A stretch of 64,000 nucleotides of DNA from Bradyrhizobium sp. AZCC 1693 (GTDB taxonomy: Bacteria > Pseudomonadota > Alphaproteobacteria > Rhizobiales > Xanthobacteraceae): positions 4,960,001-5,024,000 of the forward strand of contig NZ_JAZHSD010000001.1 of the NCBI RefSeq assembly GCF_036924745.1, in the 5' to 3' direction. Made by a program: the position numbers and the translations under genes. The notes beneath the pieces were generated by a model, which worked only from the letters and a program-made list of their open reading frames with translations, was not told where the DNA came from and did no database searches. Below are positions 41,955 to 50,393 of this stretch, one piece after another (positions within the stretch are counted from its first letter, which is position 1; every line of letters starts with the position of its first letter).

Positions 41955-42389
41955 ATGACCCGTTTTCAGCGATCGGTTGCCTGCTTTAACGCTTTTCCAC
42001 GTCCGCGAAGCCTGCGCTGGCTCCCGATGTTGGCCGCGCTCGCTGCGATAGCGGCGGCGCCTGCCGCCGACGCCGCGACCCGACACAGACACAGGGCGGC
42101 AGGAGCCTATGATGGCATCTGGAACGTTGTCTTCGCGACCACGCGCGGCAATTGCAGTTCCGGCTACAGCGTCCCCTTTACCGTCATCGGCGGCCGCGTT
42201 TTATCGGGCGGCGGTGGCAGGGTTTCAGGCTCGGTCAATCGCGCCGGGGCGGTCGCGGTCAAGGTATCCGTCGGCGCCTCCAGGGCGAGCGGCGGTGGCC
42301 TCCTCGTCGGCCGCAGCGGCGCGGGCACGTGGCGCGGCATCATCACCGGCGACCGCTGCAGCGGCACCTGGCAGGCCACGCGGAGCTAA
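41955..42389 (+). CDS. exported glycine-rich protein, hypothetical
   Basis: 144 residues. A long basic N-region precedes a hydrophobic core (SLRWLPMLAALAAIAAAPAA) and cleavage near ADA-AT. The mature part has YDGIWNVVFATTRGNCSSGY and GGRVLSGGGGRVSGSVNRAG and ends GTWRGIITGDRCSGTWQATR. The repeated W(N/R)-beta pattern and two cysteines suggest a small beta-barrel-like periplasmic protein; many rhizobial genomes carry heavily exported proteins of this size without assigned function. It lies antiparallel between infC and rpmI. Confidence 0.7.
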   Translation: MTRFQRSVACFNAFPRPRSLRWLPMLAALAAIAAAPAADAATRHRHRAAGAYDGIWNVVFATTRGNCSSGYSVPFTVIGGRVLSGGGGRVSGSVNRAGAVAVKVSVGASRASGGGLLVGRSGAGTWRGIITGDRCSGTWQATRS

Positions 42390-42401
42390 GGCGAACGCAA
42401 A

Positions 42402-42428
42402 CGGCCCGCCAGATCGTCTGACGGGCCG
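42402..42428. terminator. bidirectional hairpin between convergent infC and exported-protein gene
   Basis: CGGCCCG at 42402-42408 pairs with CGGGCCG at 42422-42428, with inner CAGA/TCTG pairing and a 3-base loop. On the minus strand it is followed by TTTGCGTT. It sits between the stops of infC (42458) and the plus-strand gene (42389). Confidence 0.55.
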
Positions 42429-42457
42429 CATCGCATCGTCCAATACGCTATTTCAAA

Positions 42458-42997
42458 TCAGCGAGGCGCCAGCACCATCACGACCTGGCGGCCTTCGAAA
42501 CGCGCGTCCTGCTCGACCTTGGCGAATTCGGCGACATCAGCCTTCACCTTGTCTAGAAGCTTGGTGCCGATCTCCTGGTGCGCCATTTCGCGGCCGCGGT
42601 AGCGCAAGGTGATCTTGACCTTGTCGCCTTCCTCGAAGAACCGCTGCATCGCGCGCATCTTCACGTCGTAGTCGTGATCGTCGATCATCGGCCGCAGCTT
42701 GATCTCCTTGATCTCGACGATCTTCTGCTTCTTGCGGGCCTCGGCGGCTTTCTTCTGTGCCGAATACTTGAACTTCCCGTAGTCCATAATTTTGCAAACG
42801 GGAGGATTGTTGTTCGGCGAAATCTCGACGAGATCCATGCCCGCCTCGAGGGCCATCTTGATGGCGACCACGGTTTCGACGGTTCCGTGGTTGAGGCCGG
42901 TCTGATCGATCAGCTGGATCTGCGCGTTGCGGATATCATCATTGGTGCGCGGCCCGTCTTTGGTTGCAGCGGGCGGGGCTCTGTTGGGACGGCGAAT
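42458..42997 (-). CDS. infC: translation initiation factor IF-3 (ATT start codon)
   Basis: 179 residues if started at ATT (first base 42997), giving a protein that begins (M)[19 protein letters not shown], then [20 protein letters not shown] and the C-terminal domain with [20 protein letters not shown]. The sequence GGAGAGTTACCC sits directly before the ATT. No ATG, GTG or TTG is in frame upstream with a ribosome site, and the first internal GTG (42871) would delete most of the N-terminal domain. IF-3 proofreads start codons, and an AUU start on infC is the known basis of its autoregulation in E. coli. Confidence 0.95.
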   Translation of the reverse strand: MRRPNRAPPAATKDGPRTNDDIRNAQIQLIDQTGLNHGTVETVVAIKMALEAGMDLVEISPNNNPPVCKIMDYGKFKYSAQKKAAEARKKQKIVEIKEIKLRPMIDDHDYDVKMRAMQRFFEEGDKVKITLRYRGREMAHQEIGTKLLDKVKADVAEFAKVEQDARFEGRQVVMVLAPR

Positions 42998-43219
42998 GGG
43001 TAACTCTCCAAAGTTGTGAAAGGAAGGGCCGTAGTTTGAAGCAATACGCTGATAACAGCAAGCGAACTCACGCTCTGCGCCCGAAAACCGTCAAATGCGA
43101 GGCATTTCGGTCACTTCAGGCAAATATAGCTCGGCGGCCCGATGCGCAAGCGAAGTCCGGCCGCGCTTGACCGATGACGCGGGCTCGCGGACAAAGCAGC
43201 GGGCGAGAGTGACCGATCC

Positions 43220-44014
43220 ATGACCAATTCAGCGCCGATCGACCAGGAACCGACCTTTATCGAGGTGGGAGAGGGCAATGGCCGCCGCCGGATCGCGGTG
43301 CGCACCCGCGCCGGCAGCGGGCCCGGGCTGTTCTGGCTCGGCGGCTTCAATTCCGACATGCGCGGCACAAAAGCGCTCGCGCTGGATACTTGGGCCGCGG
43401 AACATGGCCGCGCCTGTATTAGATTCGATTATTCCGGCCATGGCGAATCGGGCGGCGCCTTCATCGACGGTACCATCGGGCGCTGGCTCGAAGAGAGCAT
43501 CGCCGTGTTCGAGCAGTTTTGTCGCGGGCCGCAGGTCGTAATCGGCTCGTCGATGGGCGGCTGGATGGCACTCTTGCTGGCGGGCGCCATCGCCAGACGT
43601 GAGGCGGCGGGTGCGACACTCGCGGGCCTCGTGCTGATCGCGCCGGCGCCCGACTTCACCGAGCAATTGATGTGGAACGACTTCTCCGATGAGATCCGGC
43701 AGGAAATCATCAGCAACGGCGTATGGATGCGGCCATCGGAGTATGGTGGCGGCACGCCCTATCCGATCACGCGCGCGCTGATCGAGGAAGGCCGCAACCA
43801 TCTCCTGCTCGGCAGCGCCATCGAGGTCGGATGCCCGGTGCGCATCCTGCAGGGCGCGCAGGACCCTGATGTGCCCTGGCAGCATGCCTTCGCGCTGGCG
43901 CACCGGTTGCCGGCCGAGGACGTGGTGCTGACCATGATCCAGGACGGCGACCACCGCCTGTCGCGCCCGCAGGACATCGCGCGTATCATGGCCGCCGTGG
44001 CGGAGATGGGGTGA
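43220..44014 (+). CDS. alpha/beta hydrolase (ABHD10-like)
   Basis: 264 residues. GLFWLGGFNSDMRGTKALAL contains the oxyanion region, VVIGSSMGGWMALLL the nucleophile elbow (G-S-S-M-G), LQGAQDPDVPWQH the acidic residue and MIQDGDHRLSRP the histidine. The ordering and the FNSDMRGTKA segment resemble the ABHD10 acyl-protein thioesterase/esterase group. It is probably cytoplasmic, with no signal peptide. It is divergent from infC with 222 bases between and followed by a palindromic repeat. Confidence 0.88.
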   Translation: MTNSAPIDQEPTFIEVGEGNGRRRIAVRTRAGSGPGLFWLGGFNSDMRGTKALALDTWAAEHGRACIRFDYSGHGESGGAFIDGTIGRWLEESIAVFEQFCRGPQVVIGSSMGGWMALLLAGAIARREAAGATLAGLVLIAPAPDFTEQLMWNDFSDEIRQEIISNGVWMRPSEYGGGTPYPITRALIEEGRNHLLLGSAIEVGCPVRILQGAQDPDVPWQHAFALAHRLPAEDVVLTMIQDGDHRLSRPQDIARIMAAVAEMG

Positions 44015-44020
44015 TCTTCT

Positions 44021-44154
44021 TCCCTTCTCCCCTTGTGGGAGAAGGTGGCGCGAAGCGCCGGATGAGGGGTCTCTATCCGCGGAGACAGACCCCTCACCCG
44101 TCTCAATCGTGCTTCGCACGATTGATCCACCCTCTCCCACAAGGGGAGAGGGAA
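44021..44154. repeat. composite palindromic repeat (family D)
   Basis: The outer arms TCTCCCCTTGTGGGAGA (from about 44026) and CTCTCCCACAAGGGGAGAG (from about 44132) are inverted copies. In between are TGAGGGGTCT / AGACCCCTCA arms. A perfect 10-bp hairpin, TCAATCGTGC-TTC-GCACGATTGA (44103-44125), sits in the right half. It lies between two plus-strand genes. Confidence 0.7.
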
Positions 44155-44183
44155 GAGAAAAGTAACGACGCGGGAGTAAGCTC

Positions 44184-44654
44184 ATGAACACTTCCACCAT
44201 GCTCCGCGTGTTCTGCGACGCCGTCGAGCAGCGCAACGGCAAGGCTTTCGCCGAACTGTTCACCGAAGACGGCGTCTATCACGACGTGTTTTACGGCGCG
44301 TTCGCAGGGCGCGCGAAGATCGCGGAACTGATCGACGACTGGTTCTATCGCACGGCCACCGATTTCCGCTGGGACATGCACGACCCCGTCAGCGACGGCG
44401 AGACGCTCTATGCGCGCTACACCTTCAGCTACCGCTCGACGCTGCCGGAGGCGGAAGAGGCGCGCGCGATGTTCGAGGGCGTCGCGATCATGCGGCTGCG
44501 CGACGGCAAGATCACGGAGTACCACGAGGTTGCCAACACCGCGCCGGCCTTCGTCGACATCAAGTTTGCGCCGGACCGCATCGCGAAGATCGTCGCCAAG
44601 CAGGGCGCGGCGCTGAAGGCGCGGCCGGAGATGAAGCGGCATCTGGCGGAGTGA
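44184..44654 (+). CDS. SnoaL-like / NTF2-fold protein
   Basis: 156 residues. TMLRVFCDAVEQRNGKAFAE, then LFTEDGVYHDVFYGAFAGRA and a helix-strand pattern ending GVAIMRLRDGKITEYHEVAN fit the SnoaL/NTF2 cone-shaped fold. Such proteins are isomerases, hydrolases or binding proteins; no substrate can be named. It follows a repeat 170 bases after the alpha/beta hydrolase gene. Confidence 0.85.
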   Translation: MNTSTMLRVFCDAVEQRNGKAFAELFTEDGVYHDVFYGAFAGRAKIAELIDDWFYRTATDFRWDMHDPVSDGETLYARYTFSYRSTLPEAEEARAMFEGVAIMRLRDGKITEYHEVANTAPAFVDIKFAPDRIAKIVAKQGAALKARPEMKRHLAE

Positions 44655-44677
44655 ATTATATCGCGCTCTTTCTGTCA

Positions 44678-44718
44678 TCGTCCGCCTTGTGCGCAATTGC
44701 GCACTGGGGCGGACGATC
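44678..44718. repeat. palindromic repeat, family B copy 1
   Basis: ATCGTCCGCC, TT, the perfect palindrome GTGCGCAATTGCGCAC, then GGCGGACGAT: a two-level hairpin. Similarity to copy 2 (45652-45692) extends a few bases left (CTGTC) and right (CCAGTACGCC). It is downstream of the SnoaL-like gene and before a convergent gene. Confidence 0.8.
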
Positions 44719-44809
44719 CAGTACGCCGCGGCTTCTCGGTCCTACTTCGCGCTCTCTGGGATACCGGATGCCCCGCCTTCGCGGGGCATGACGGCCGAAG
44801 GCGAACGGC

Positions 44810-45616
44810 TTACGGCGGCGGCACGTTGGTCATCGGCTTGCGCTGCGCCAGCGCCGCCACCGTCGACGTCCCGATCGGTCCCTTTTCGTCATAGAGCCAG
44901 CATTCGCCGATCGCGATGCCGTCGGTGGCGTGATGGTTGACCACGTCGAAGCCGACCCATGGCGTGACTGGAAGCCGGTGCAGATAGAGCGTGACGTCGC
45001 TGTTGATGTAGCCGAGCCCTTGATCGCCGGCATTGGCGAAGGGGCTTGCGAAATCCGCGCCGGTTGCGACATGGACGAAGGGCGACATCGGTACGCCCTC
45101 GACCAGTTCGCGCACCTCGCTCATCCACAAGCGCCGCGGCCCAAGCGCACCCATATGGCCCACGATCGGCCGCGTGGTCCATTTGCCGTTCATGCCGAGC
45201 CTGACATCGGTCGGCTTCGGAATATCCGACGGCTTCGGCGCATCCCAGTTCGGCGGGGACCAGACATTGCCCGGCGCGTTTTCCGTCTTGCGCAATAACT
45301 GGCAGGACGCGCGCGCCATGCGGGTGCCGCCGCTGACAAACTCGGCTTCCACCACCCTGATGCGCAAGCCGTCGCGGACCAGTTTGGTCTTGACCTCGAT
45401 CGGCGTCGCGATGTTCGGCAGGCGGAACATGTCGACGGTGAGCCGCGCCGGCACGAAATCGTCGGCGCCGTGGCGCTGCTCGATCCCGTGGGCGAGCAGG
45501 CCGACAACGACACGGCCGTGCAGGGAATTGGGGTCCCACGGGCCGTTTGCGACCGGTGTGGGCATGAAGGTATCGCTGTCGCGATTATGCGTGAAGAAAG
45601 GCTGGTTTTTTGTCAT
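44810..45616 (-). CDS. acyl-CoA thioesterase-like double hot-dog protein
   Basis: 268 residues. Two hot-dog halves are visible: an N-terminal half with NSLHGRVVVGLLAHGIEQRH, ARLTVDMFRLPNIATPIEVK and FVSGGTRMARASCQLL, and a C-terminal half with FANAGDQGLGYINSDVTLYL and VNHHATDGIAIGECWLYDEK. This is the TesB-type thioesterase layout, presumably hydrolysing acyl-CoA in the cytoplasm. Chain specificity is unknown. It lies between two copies of the same palindromic repeat. Confidence 0.85.
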   Translation of the reverse strand: MTKNQPFFTHNRDSDTFMPTPVANGPWDPNSLHGRVVVGLLAHGIEQRHGADDFVPARLTVDMFRLPNIATPIEVKTKLVRDGLRIRVVEAEFVSGGTRMARASCQLLRKTENAPGNVWSPPNWDAPKPSDIPKPTDVRLGMNGKWTTRPIVGHMGALGPRRLWMSEVRELVEGVPMSPFVHVATGADFASPFANAGDQGLGYINSDVTLYLHRLPVTPWVGFDVVNHHATDGIAIGECWLYDEKGPIGTSTVAALAQRKPMTNVPPP

Positions 45617-45651
45617 GGCGCGCGACCATGGCGGATTTTGCTCTGCCTGTC

Positions 45652-45692
45652 ATCGTCCGCCTTGTGCGCAATTGCGCACTGGAGCGGACGAT
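45652..45692. repeat. palindromic repeat, family B copy 2
   Basis: The same ATCGTCCGCC - TT - GTGCGCAATTGCGCAC core as copy 1, ending GCGGACGAT. It differs from copy 1 by one base in the spacer before the right arm. It lies between the thioesterase start and the queG end. Confidence 0.8.
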
Positions 45693-45716
45693 CCAGTACG
45701 CCAAGGCACGGCGGAC

Positions 45717-46856
45717 TCAGGAAGCGCGCCGCCACTCTTCGCGGACACCATCATCCGTCTCGACGCCCACCGACTTCGCCGCCAGCGCGTCAAACTTCTC
45801 CCGCGCCATCAACTGCGCCAGCGCCCACACCGCCGCGCCGCGGACCAGCGGGCTTGCATCGTCCAGCAGGCGTTCGGCCTCCGGCGCCAGCGACGCATCG
45901 TCAGCGTTGCCGATCGCGATCAGCACGTTGCGGACAAAACGGTCGCGGCCGATGCGCTTGACCGGCGATTTCGAAAACAGCGCACGAAACGCGGCGTCGT
46001 CGAGCCGCGCCAGCTCGGCCAACGAAGGCGCCCGCAATTCCGCCCGCGCGGCCAGTTTTGCTTCGCGGCCTTCCTGCGCGAACTTGTTCCACGGGCACAC
46101 GGCGAGGCAATCGTCGCAGCCATAGATCCGGTTGCTGATGCTCTTGCGGAATTCGTGCGGGATCGGTCCCTTGTTCTCGATCGTGAGATAGGAAATGCAG
46201 CGGCGGGCATCGAGCTTGTAGGGCGCTGGAAATGCCGCGGTCGGGCAGATCTCCTGGCAGGCATTGCAGGAGCCGCAATGATCGCTGTCGGCCGCGTCGC
46301 GCGGCAGTTCGGTTGCGGTGAAGATCGCGCCGAGAAACAGCCATGAGCCGAATTCGCGCGAGACGAGGTTGGTGTGCTTGCCTTGCCAGCCGAGGCCTGC
46401 CGCCTGCGCCAGCGGCTTTTCCATCACGGCGGCGGTATCGATGAAAACCTTCACCTCTTCGCCTGAGGCGGCGGCCAGCCATCGCGCCAGCATCTTCAGG
46501 CGCTTCTTGATGACGTCGTGATAGTCGTCGCCCTGCGCGTAGGCGGAGATCGCGCCGCGTGTGCGAGCCTTGAGAATATCGAGCGGATTCTCGTCCGGCC
46601 CGTAATTGAAGCCGAGCATGATGATCGAGCGCACGCCGGGCCACAGCACGCGCGGATCCATCCGCCGTTCGGGTTGCGCCGCGAGCCAGTCCATGTCGCC
46701 ATGCGCGCCGGCCTCGAGGAATTCGCGGAAATATTTGCCGGCATCGCCGATCGCGTCGGGATCGGTCACGCCGATGCAGTCGAAGCCGAGCGTCTCCGCC
46801 TCGCGCACCAGCGCGGCCTTCAGATCGGCGGCGGAGAGTTTGACGGCCTTGTTCAG
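45717..46856 (-). CDS. queG: epoxyqueuosine reductase
   Basis: About 379 residues. QueG reduces epoxyqueuosine to queuosine in tRNA using cobalamin and two [4Fe-4S] clusters. Both cluster motifs are present: [13 protein letters not shown] and [31 protein letters not shown] and [20 protein letters not shown] are family features, and a HEAT-like tail closes the protein. The start is odd: family alignment points to a CTG at 46856 overlapping the upstream stop as CTGA, while the nearest in-frame ATG is 46904, inside the preceding gene. I give the CTG as best guess; the 5' end is uncertain by 48 bases. Confidence 0.9.
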   Translation of the reverse strand: MNKAVKLSAADLKAALVREAETLGFDCIGVTDPDAIGDAGKYFREFLEAGAHGDMDWLAAQPERRMDPRVLWPGVRSIIMLGFNYGPDENPLDILKARTRGAISAYAQGDDYHDVIKKRLKMLARWLAAASGEEVKVFIDTAAVMEKPLAQAAGLGWQGKHTNLVSREFGSWLFLGAIFTATELPRDAADSDHCGSCNACQEICPTAAFPAPYKLDARRCISYLTIENKGPIPHEFRKSISNRIYGCDDCLAVCPWNKFAQEGREAKLAARAELRAPSLAELARLDDAAFRALFSKSPVKRIGRDRFVRNVLIAIGNADDASLAPEAERLLDDASPLVRGAAVWALAQLMAREKFDALAAKSVGVETDDGVREEWRRAS

Positions 46857-47545
46857 AAGTCGAGGTCCACGTAGGTCCGCGACGCCGGCACGCCCGCCAG
46901 CCATTCGCTCAGCAGCGGGCGGAACGACGGGCGGGATTTCACCCGCGCGTACCACGCCTTTGCCGCCTCGTCCTCGTGCCATGGCACATCGCCCAGATAA
47001 TCGATCGCCGAAAGATGCGCCGCGGCGGCGAGATCCGCGTAGGTCAGCCGGTCGCCGGCGAGGAAATTCCGCGTCTGCGCCAGCCAGCCGATATAGGCCA
47101 GATGATAGCGCACATTGACCTTGGCCGCGCGGATTACGTCGGCCGCCGGCGCGCCGCCGCCATTCTCCTCGCTCATGAAGCGCTTGTAGATGCGCTCGGT
47201 CACCAGCGGGTTCGACGCCTCCTCGTAGAATTTTTCGTTGAACCACGCCATCAGCCGGCGCACCTCGACACGTTCGGCCATCGAGGCCGGCAACAGCCGC
47301 CGATCGCCCGCCTCCAGGCCGTGCGTCTCGTCGAGATATTCGGCGATGATCCCGGCGCCGGGAATCGGCGGAAAGCCGTCAGCGATCAAGACCGGCGTTG
47401 CGGCCGCGGGATTGAGCACGAGAAACCCTTCGCGCCGCTCCCAGGCCCGTTCCTCCACCAGGCGCAGGTCGAGGCCGTGTTCGCCCAGCACGAGGCGAAT
47501 GAAGCGCGAATGCGGGCAGAACGGGTGGTGGTAGAGCGTGTACAT
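46853..47545 (-). CDS. glutathione S-transferase family protein
   Basis: 230 residues from [20 protein letters not shown] (AGGA 5 bases upstream). The thioredoxin-like N-domain has a CPHS motif with Cys10, and the all-helical C-domain includes [20 protein letters not shown]. The N-terminal cysteine suggests a beta/omega-type thiol transferase or reductase rather than a detoxifying Ser/Tyr GST. Its last base pairs overlap the proposed start of queG, so the two are probably translated together. It is divergent from uppP. Confidence 0.88.
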   Translation of the reverse strand: MYTLYHHPFCPHSRFIRLVLGEHGLDLRLVEERAWERREGFLVLNPAAATPVLIADGFPPIPGAGIIAEYLDETHGLEAGDRRLLPASMAERVEVRRLMAWFNEKFYEEASNPLVTERIYKRFMSEENGGGAPAADVIRAAKVNVRYHLAYIGWLAQTRNFLAGDRLTYADLAAAAHLSAIDYLGDVPWHEDEAAKAWYARVKSRPSFRPLLSEWLAGVPASRTYVDLDF

Positions 47546-47706
47546 GCAATCCTGCGTCAACTCGCGGCGCCTGGGAACCCCCAAAGCCGCGTCAAGCGAA
47601 TCGGGACACTAGCCAAGCAGGCGCACGAGGCAACCTATGTTTGGCGTTTTTTTGCGATTGCGGCATGGGAAGGAATAGGCGAGAAGAGCGCGATTTTCCT
47701 GTCAAA

Positions 47707-48525
47707 ATGGACCACACCATGATGTCGGATGCAGTGAAGGCGGTGATTCTCGGCATCATCGAGGGTATCACGGAATTTCTCCCGGTTTCCTCCACAGGCC
47801 ATATGCTGCTGGCGCAACGCTTCTTCGGCCTTGGCGAGGGCGCCTTCTGGCAGAGTTTCGTGATCCTGATTCAGCTCGGCGCGATTCTTGCGATCGTGAT
47901 GCTGTATTTCGTCAAGCTGTCACGCGTCGCGCTCGGCATGTTCACCAACGCGGACGATCGCCGGTTCGTGATCGGCGTGCTGGTGGCGTTCCTGCCGGCG
48001 GTGGTCGTCGGCCTGGCTGTCGGCAAATACATCAAGGAGCTGTTGTTCAATCCGTGGGTGGTGTGTTTCACGCTGATCGTCGGCGGCGCGATCCTGTTGT
48101 GGGTCGATCAGCTCTATCTCAAGCCGCACGAGGACGACGCCACGCGCTATCCGCTGATGATGTATCTGTGGATCGGCATCGCGCAATGCGTCGCGATGAT
48201 TCCGGGCGTATCGCGCTCCGGCGCCAGCATCGTGGCGGCGATGCTGCTCGGCGGCGACAAGCGCTCGGCGGCGGAGTTCTCGTTCTTTCTCGCCATCCCG
48301 ACCATGGTGGGCGCGTTCGCCTATGATTTCTACAAGAACCGCGGCGAGATGACGGTCGACCACATCGGCGTCATTGCGATCGGCTTTGTGGTGTCGTTCA
48401 TCACGGCGGCGATCGTGGTGAAGACGTTCCTGACCTACGTTACCCGCCACGGGTTCACGTTCTTCGCGTGGTGGCGCGTCATCATCGGCACGCTCGGCCT
48501 GATCGCGCTGGCGCTGGGGCGATAA
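47707..48525 (+). CDS. uppP: undecaprenyl-diphosphate phosphatase
   Basis: 272 residues from MDHTMMSDAVKAVILGIIEG; ATGs at 47719 and 47722 are alternatives and no clear ribosome site decides. The two conserved motifs of the BacA/UppP family are complete: GIIEGITEFLPVSSTGHMLL (residues 17-36) and IPGVSRSGASIVAAMLLGG. Seven to eight membrane helices follow. It recycles C55-PP to C55-P for peptidoglycan and O-antigen synthesis at the cytoplasmic membrane. Confidence 0.97.
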   Translation: MDHTMMSDAVKAVILGIIEGITEFLPVSSTGHMLLAQRFFGLGEGAFWQSFVILIQLGAILAIVMLYFVKLSRVALGMFTNADDRRFVIGVLVAFLPAVVVGLAVGKYIKELLFNPWVVCFTLIVGGAILLWVDQLYLKPHEDDATRYPLMMYLWIGIAQCVAMIPGVSRSGASIVAAMLLGGDKRSAAEFSFFLAIPTMVGAFAYDFYKNRGEMTVDHIGVIAIGFVVSFITAAIVVKTFLTYVTRHGFTFFAWWRVIIGTLGLIALALGR

Positions 48526-48536
48526 AGTTTCGCTGC

Positions 48537-48575
48537 GTCGTCCCTGTCTGTTGCGCGCCGCTTAGCCGGGACGAC
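48537..48575. repeat. palindrome with GTCGTCCC/GGGACGAC arms (family C variant)
   Basis: GTCGTCCC and GGGACGAC are separated by 23 bases that themselves contain GCGCGCCGC. The element lies between the convergent uppP and NDUFA9-like genes and shares its arms with the family C elements near 8488 and 36061. Confidence 0.5.
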
Positions 48576-48579
48576 GAAG

Positions 48580-49548
48580 CTAAGCGCTCTTCCTTTGAAA
48601 CTGCCCGGCGGCGCGGAAGCGCCACAGATATTGCGGGGCGATGACCCCCATCGATTCCGGCGTGATGCCGAGCCCTTCCAGCGTGAGGCCGGCAGCCCTC
48701 GCCGCGTCCGACACCACATTGTCCGACTGCAGCAGCGTCACCTGATCCGGCGTCAGCTTCAACGCGCCCGGCGCAAATTGCAGGAACAGCGCCTGCAACT
48801 TCGCCAAGCCCCACGGCAGCGAAACCAGCATGCGCTTGCGCCCGGTGATCGCGAGAATGGCTTCCATGATCTCGCGCATGGTCAGCACTTCCGGTCCACC
48901 GAGCTCGTAGGTCGCACCTGCCTTGGCCTTGCCGTCGACGGCATCGGCCACCGCGGCCGCGACATCGCCGACATAGACCGGCTGCAGCCGGGTCTCCCCG
49001 CCGCCGATCAGCGGCAGGAACGGCGACATCCGCGCCAGCGCCGCAAACCGATTGGTGAACTGATCATCGGGGCCGAACACCAGCGACGGCCGCAGGATCG
49101 TGGCGGAGGGGACGGCGGCCAGCACGGCCTTTTCGCCGGCCGCTTTGGTGCGGCCGTAAGCCGAGGGCGAGTTCTCGTCGGCGCCGATCGCGGAAATCTG
49201 CACCATGCGGGCGCCCGTGGCGCCGGCGGTCTTCGCGATCGTTTCGGCGCCGCTGGCCTGCACTGCCTCGAAGGTCTGCGCGCCGCTCTCGGTCAGGATA
49301 CCGACGAGGTTGATGGCGACATGTGAATCGCGCATCGCGGCCTCCACCGAGGCCGGGTAGCGCAGATTGGCCTGCACGGCATGGATCTGGCCGACCCTGC
49401 CGAGCGGCTGCAGGTGCCCGGCCAGTTCCGGCCGCCGCACCGCCACCCGCATGCGGTAGCCGCGCTTGGCCAGCGCCCGCACCACGTTTCGTCCCAGAAA
49501 GCCCGATCCGCCAAAGACCGTGACCAGCGTTTCCTGATTCGATGCCAT
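48580..49548 (-). CDS. NDUFA9-like / complex I-associated NAD(P)-binding reductase
   Basis: 322 residues from MASNQETLVTVFGGSGFLGR (AGGAG 9 bases upstream; a TTG three codons earlier is possible). This is an extended SDR: the Rossmann motif VTVFGGSGFLGRNVVRALAK, then VAINLVGILTESGAQTFEAV, NSPSAYGRTKAAGEKAVLAA and a C-terminal tail. It is closest to the NDUFA9/39 kDa subunit and UDP-glucuronate-epimerase-like family kept in alphaproteobacteria. The role is either complex I assembly or an independent reductase; no other complex I genes are nearby. Confidence 0.85.
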   Translation of the reverse strand: MASNQETLVTVFGGSGFLGRNVVRALAKRGYRMRVAVRRPELAGHLQPLGRVGQIHAVQANLRYPASVEAAMRDSHVAINLVGILTESGAQTFEAVQASGAETIAKTAGATGARMVQISAIGADENSPSAYGRTKAAGEKAVLAAVPSATILRPSLVFGPDDQFTNRFAALARMSPFLPLIGGGETRLQPVYVGDVAAAVADAVDGKAKAGATYELGGPEVLTMREIMEAILAITGRKRMLVSLPWGLAKLQALFLQFAPGALKLTPDQVTLLQSDNVVSDAARAAGLTLEGLGITPESMGVIAPQYLWRFRAAGQFQRKSA

Positions 49549-49697
49549 CGGGGTCAACTCCTGCCGGTCAAATTCGAGAGATATCGGTGGTATTTAGTGG
49601 ATTCGCGATACGCCAACCCGCGGTCCCTGTACAGCGCATTTGGATGGCATCGAAGCAATTTGACAAGCGTGCGACCGTTCCTTACTAACCCGCCCGG

Positions 49698-49784
<87 letters not shown>

Positions 49785-50096
49785 TTGCCCTTGCCCATGA
49801 TCTCGCTTCGAGGTTCGCGACGCTAATTGATGCGCCGCATCGAGTTGCTTGGCCCCAATGGGGGTCCGGGCACCTACTCCCACAAACCTGATCTTTGGCT
49901 GGTGGGTCAGCTTGAAATGTAGCGGAGCCGAACCGCGAAATTGGCCCTGCAGGCGCTCCCGTTGCTTGCGGAGCAGGCCAGAGCTAGCCCGCGTGCCACA
50001 TACGCCGCGCTACTCCCGTCCTCCCCCAATTGCCCCTGTGGAACTCTTAGGGGCCGCGCCCGTTGCACCGCTAAATCAAGTCAAGGAGGCTCCCAG
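49785..50096. other. gene-free stretch between tRNA-Leu and small exported protein
   Basis: 312 bases without a supportable gene. No integrase gene and no duplicated tRNA 3' end (attachment-site duplicate) were seen here. The final 15 bases carry the AAGGAGG ribosome site of the next gene. Confidence 0.5.
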
Positions 50097-50393
50097 ATGA
50101 TGAAGATCGCTCTTGCCGTGGCGGCCGCCGCAGCGGTGCTGACGACTGCCCCCCTCCTCACTCCGGCCAAGGCCCAAGGCCTCAAGATGGCCCAAGGCGT
50201 CGATGTTCAGATCGGACGGGATCGCGACGACCGCTATTATAGGGACCGTCGCCGGTATGATTCCGACACGACAGTCGGCGTCGGCCCAGGTGGTGTCACC
50301 GTCGGCCCACGACAGCGCTGCCGCATGGAGACTACCACGATTGAACGGGACGACGGCCGCAGGATCACGCGCAGGGAGCGCCGCTGCGACTAA
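50097..50393 (+). CDS. small exported Arg/Asp-rich protein, hypothetical
   Basis: 98 residues with AAGGAGG 7 bases before the ATG. The signal peptide MMKIALAVAAAAAVLTTAPL is cleaved near AKA-QG. The mature part is highly charged (GRDRDDRYYRDRRRYDSDTT) followed by a glycine-valine stretch and RQRCRMETTTIERDDGRRIT, with two cysteines at the ends of the last third. Short periplasmic proteins with this composition are common in Bradyrhizobium-like genomes; no function is known. Confidence 0.75.
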   Translation: MMKIALAVAAAAAVLTTAPLLTPAKAQGLKMAQGVDVQIGRDRDDRYYRDRRRYDSDTTVGVGPGGVTVGPRQRCRMETTTIERDDGRRITRRERRCD

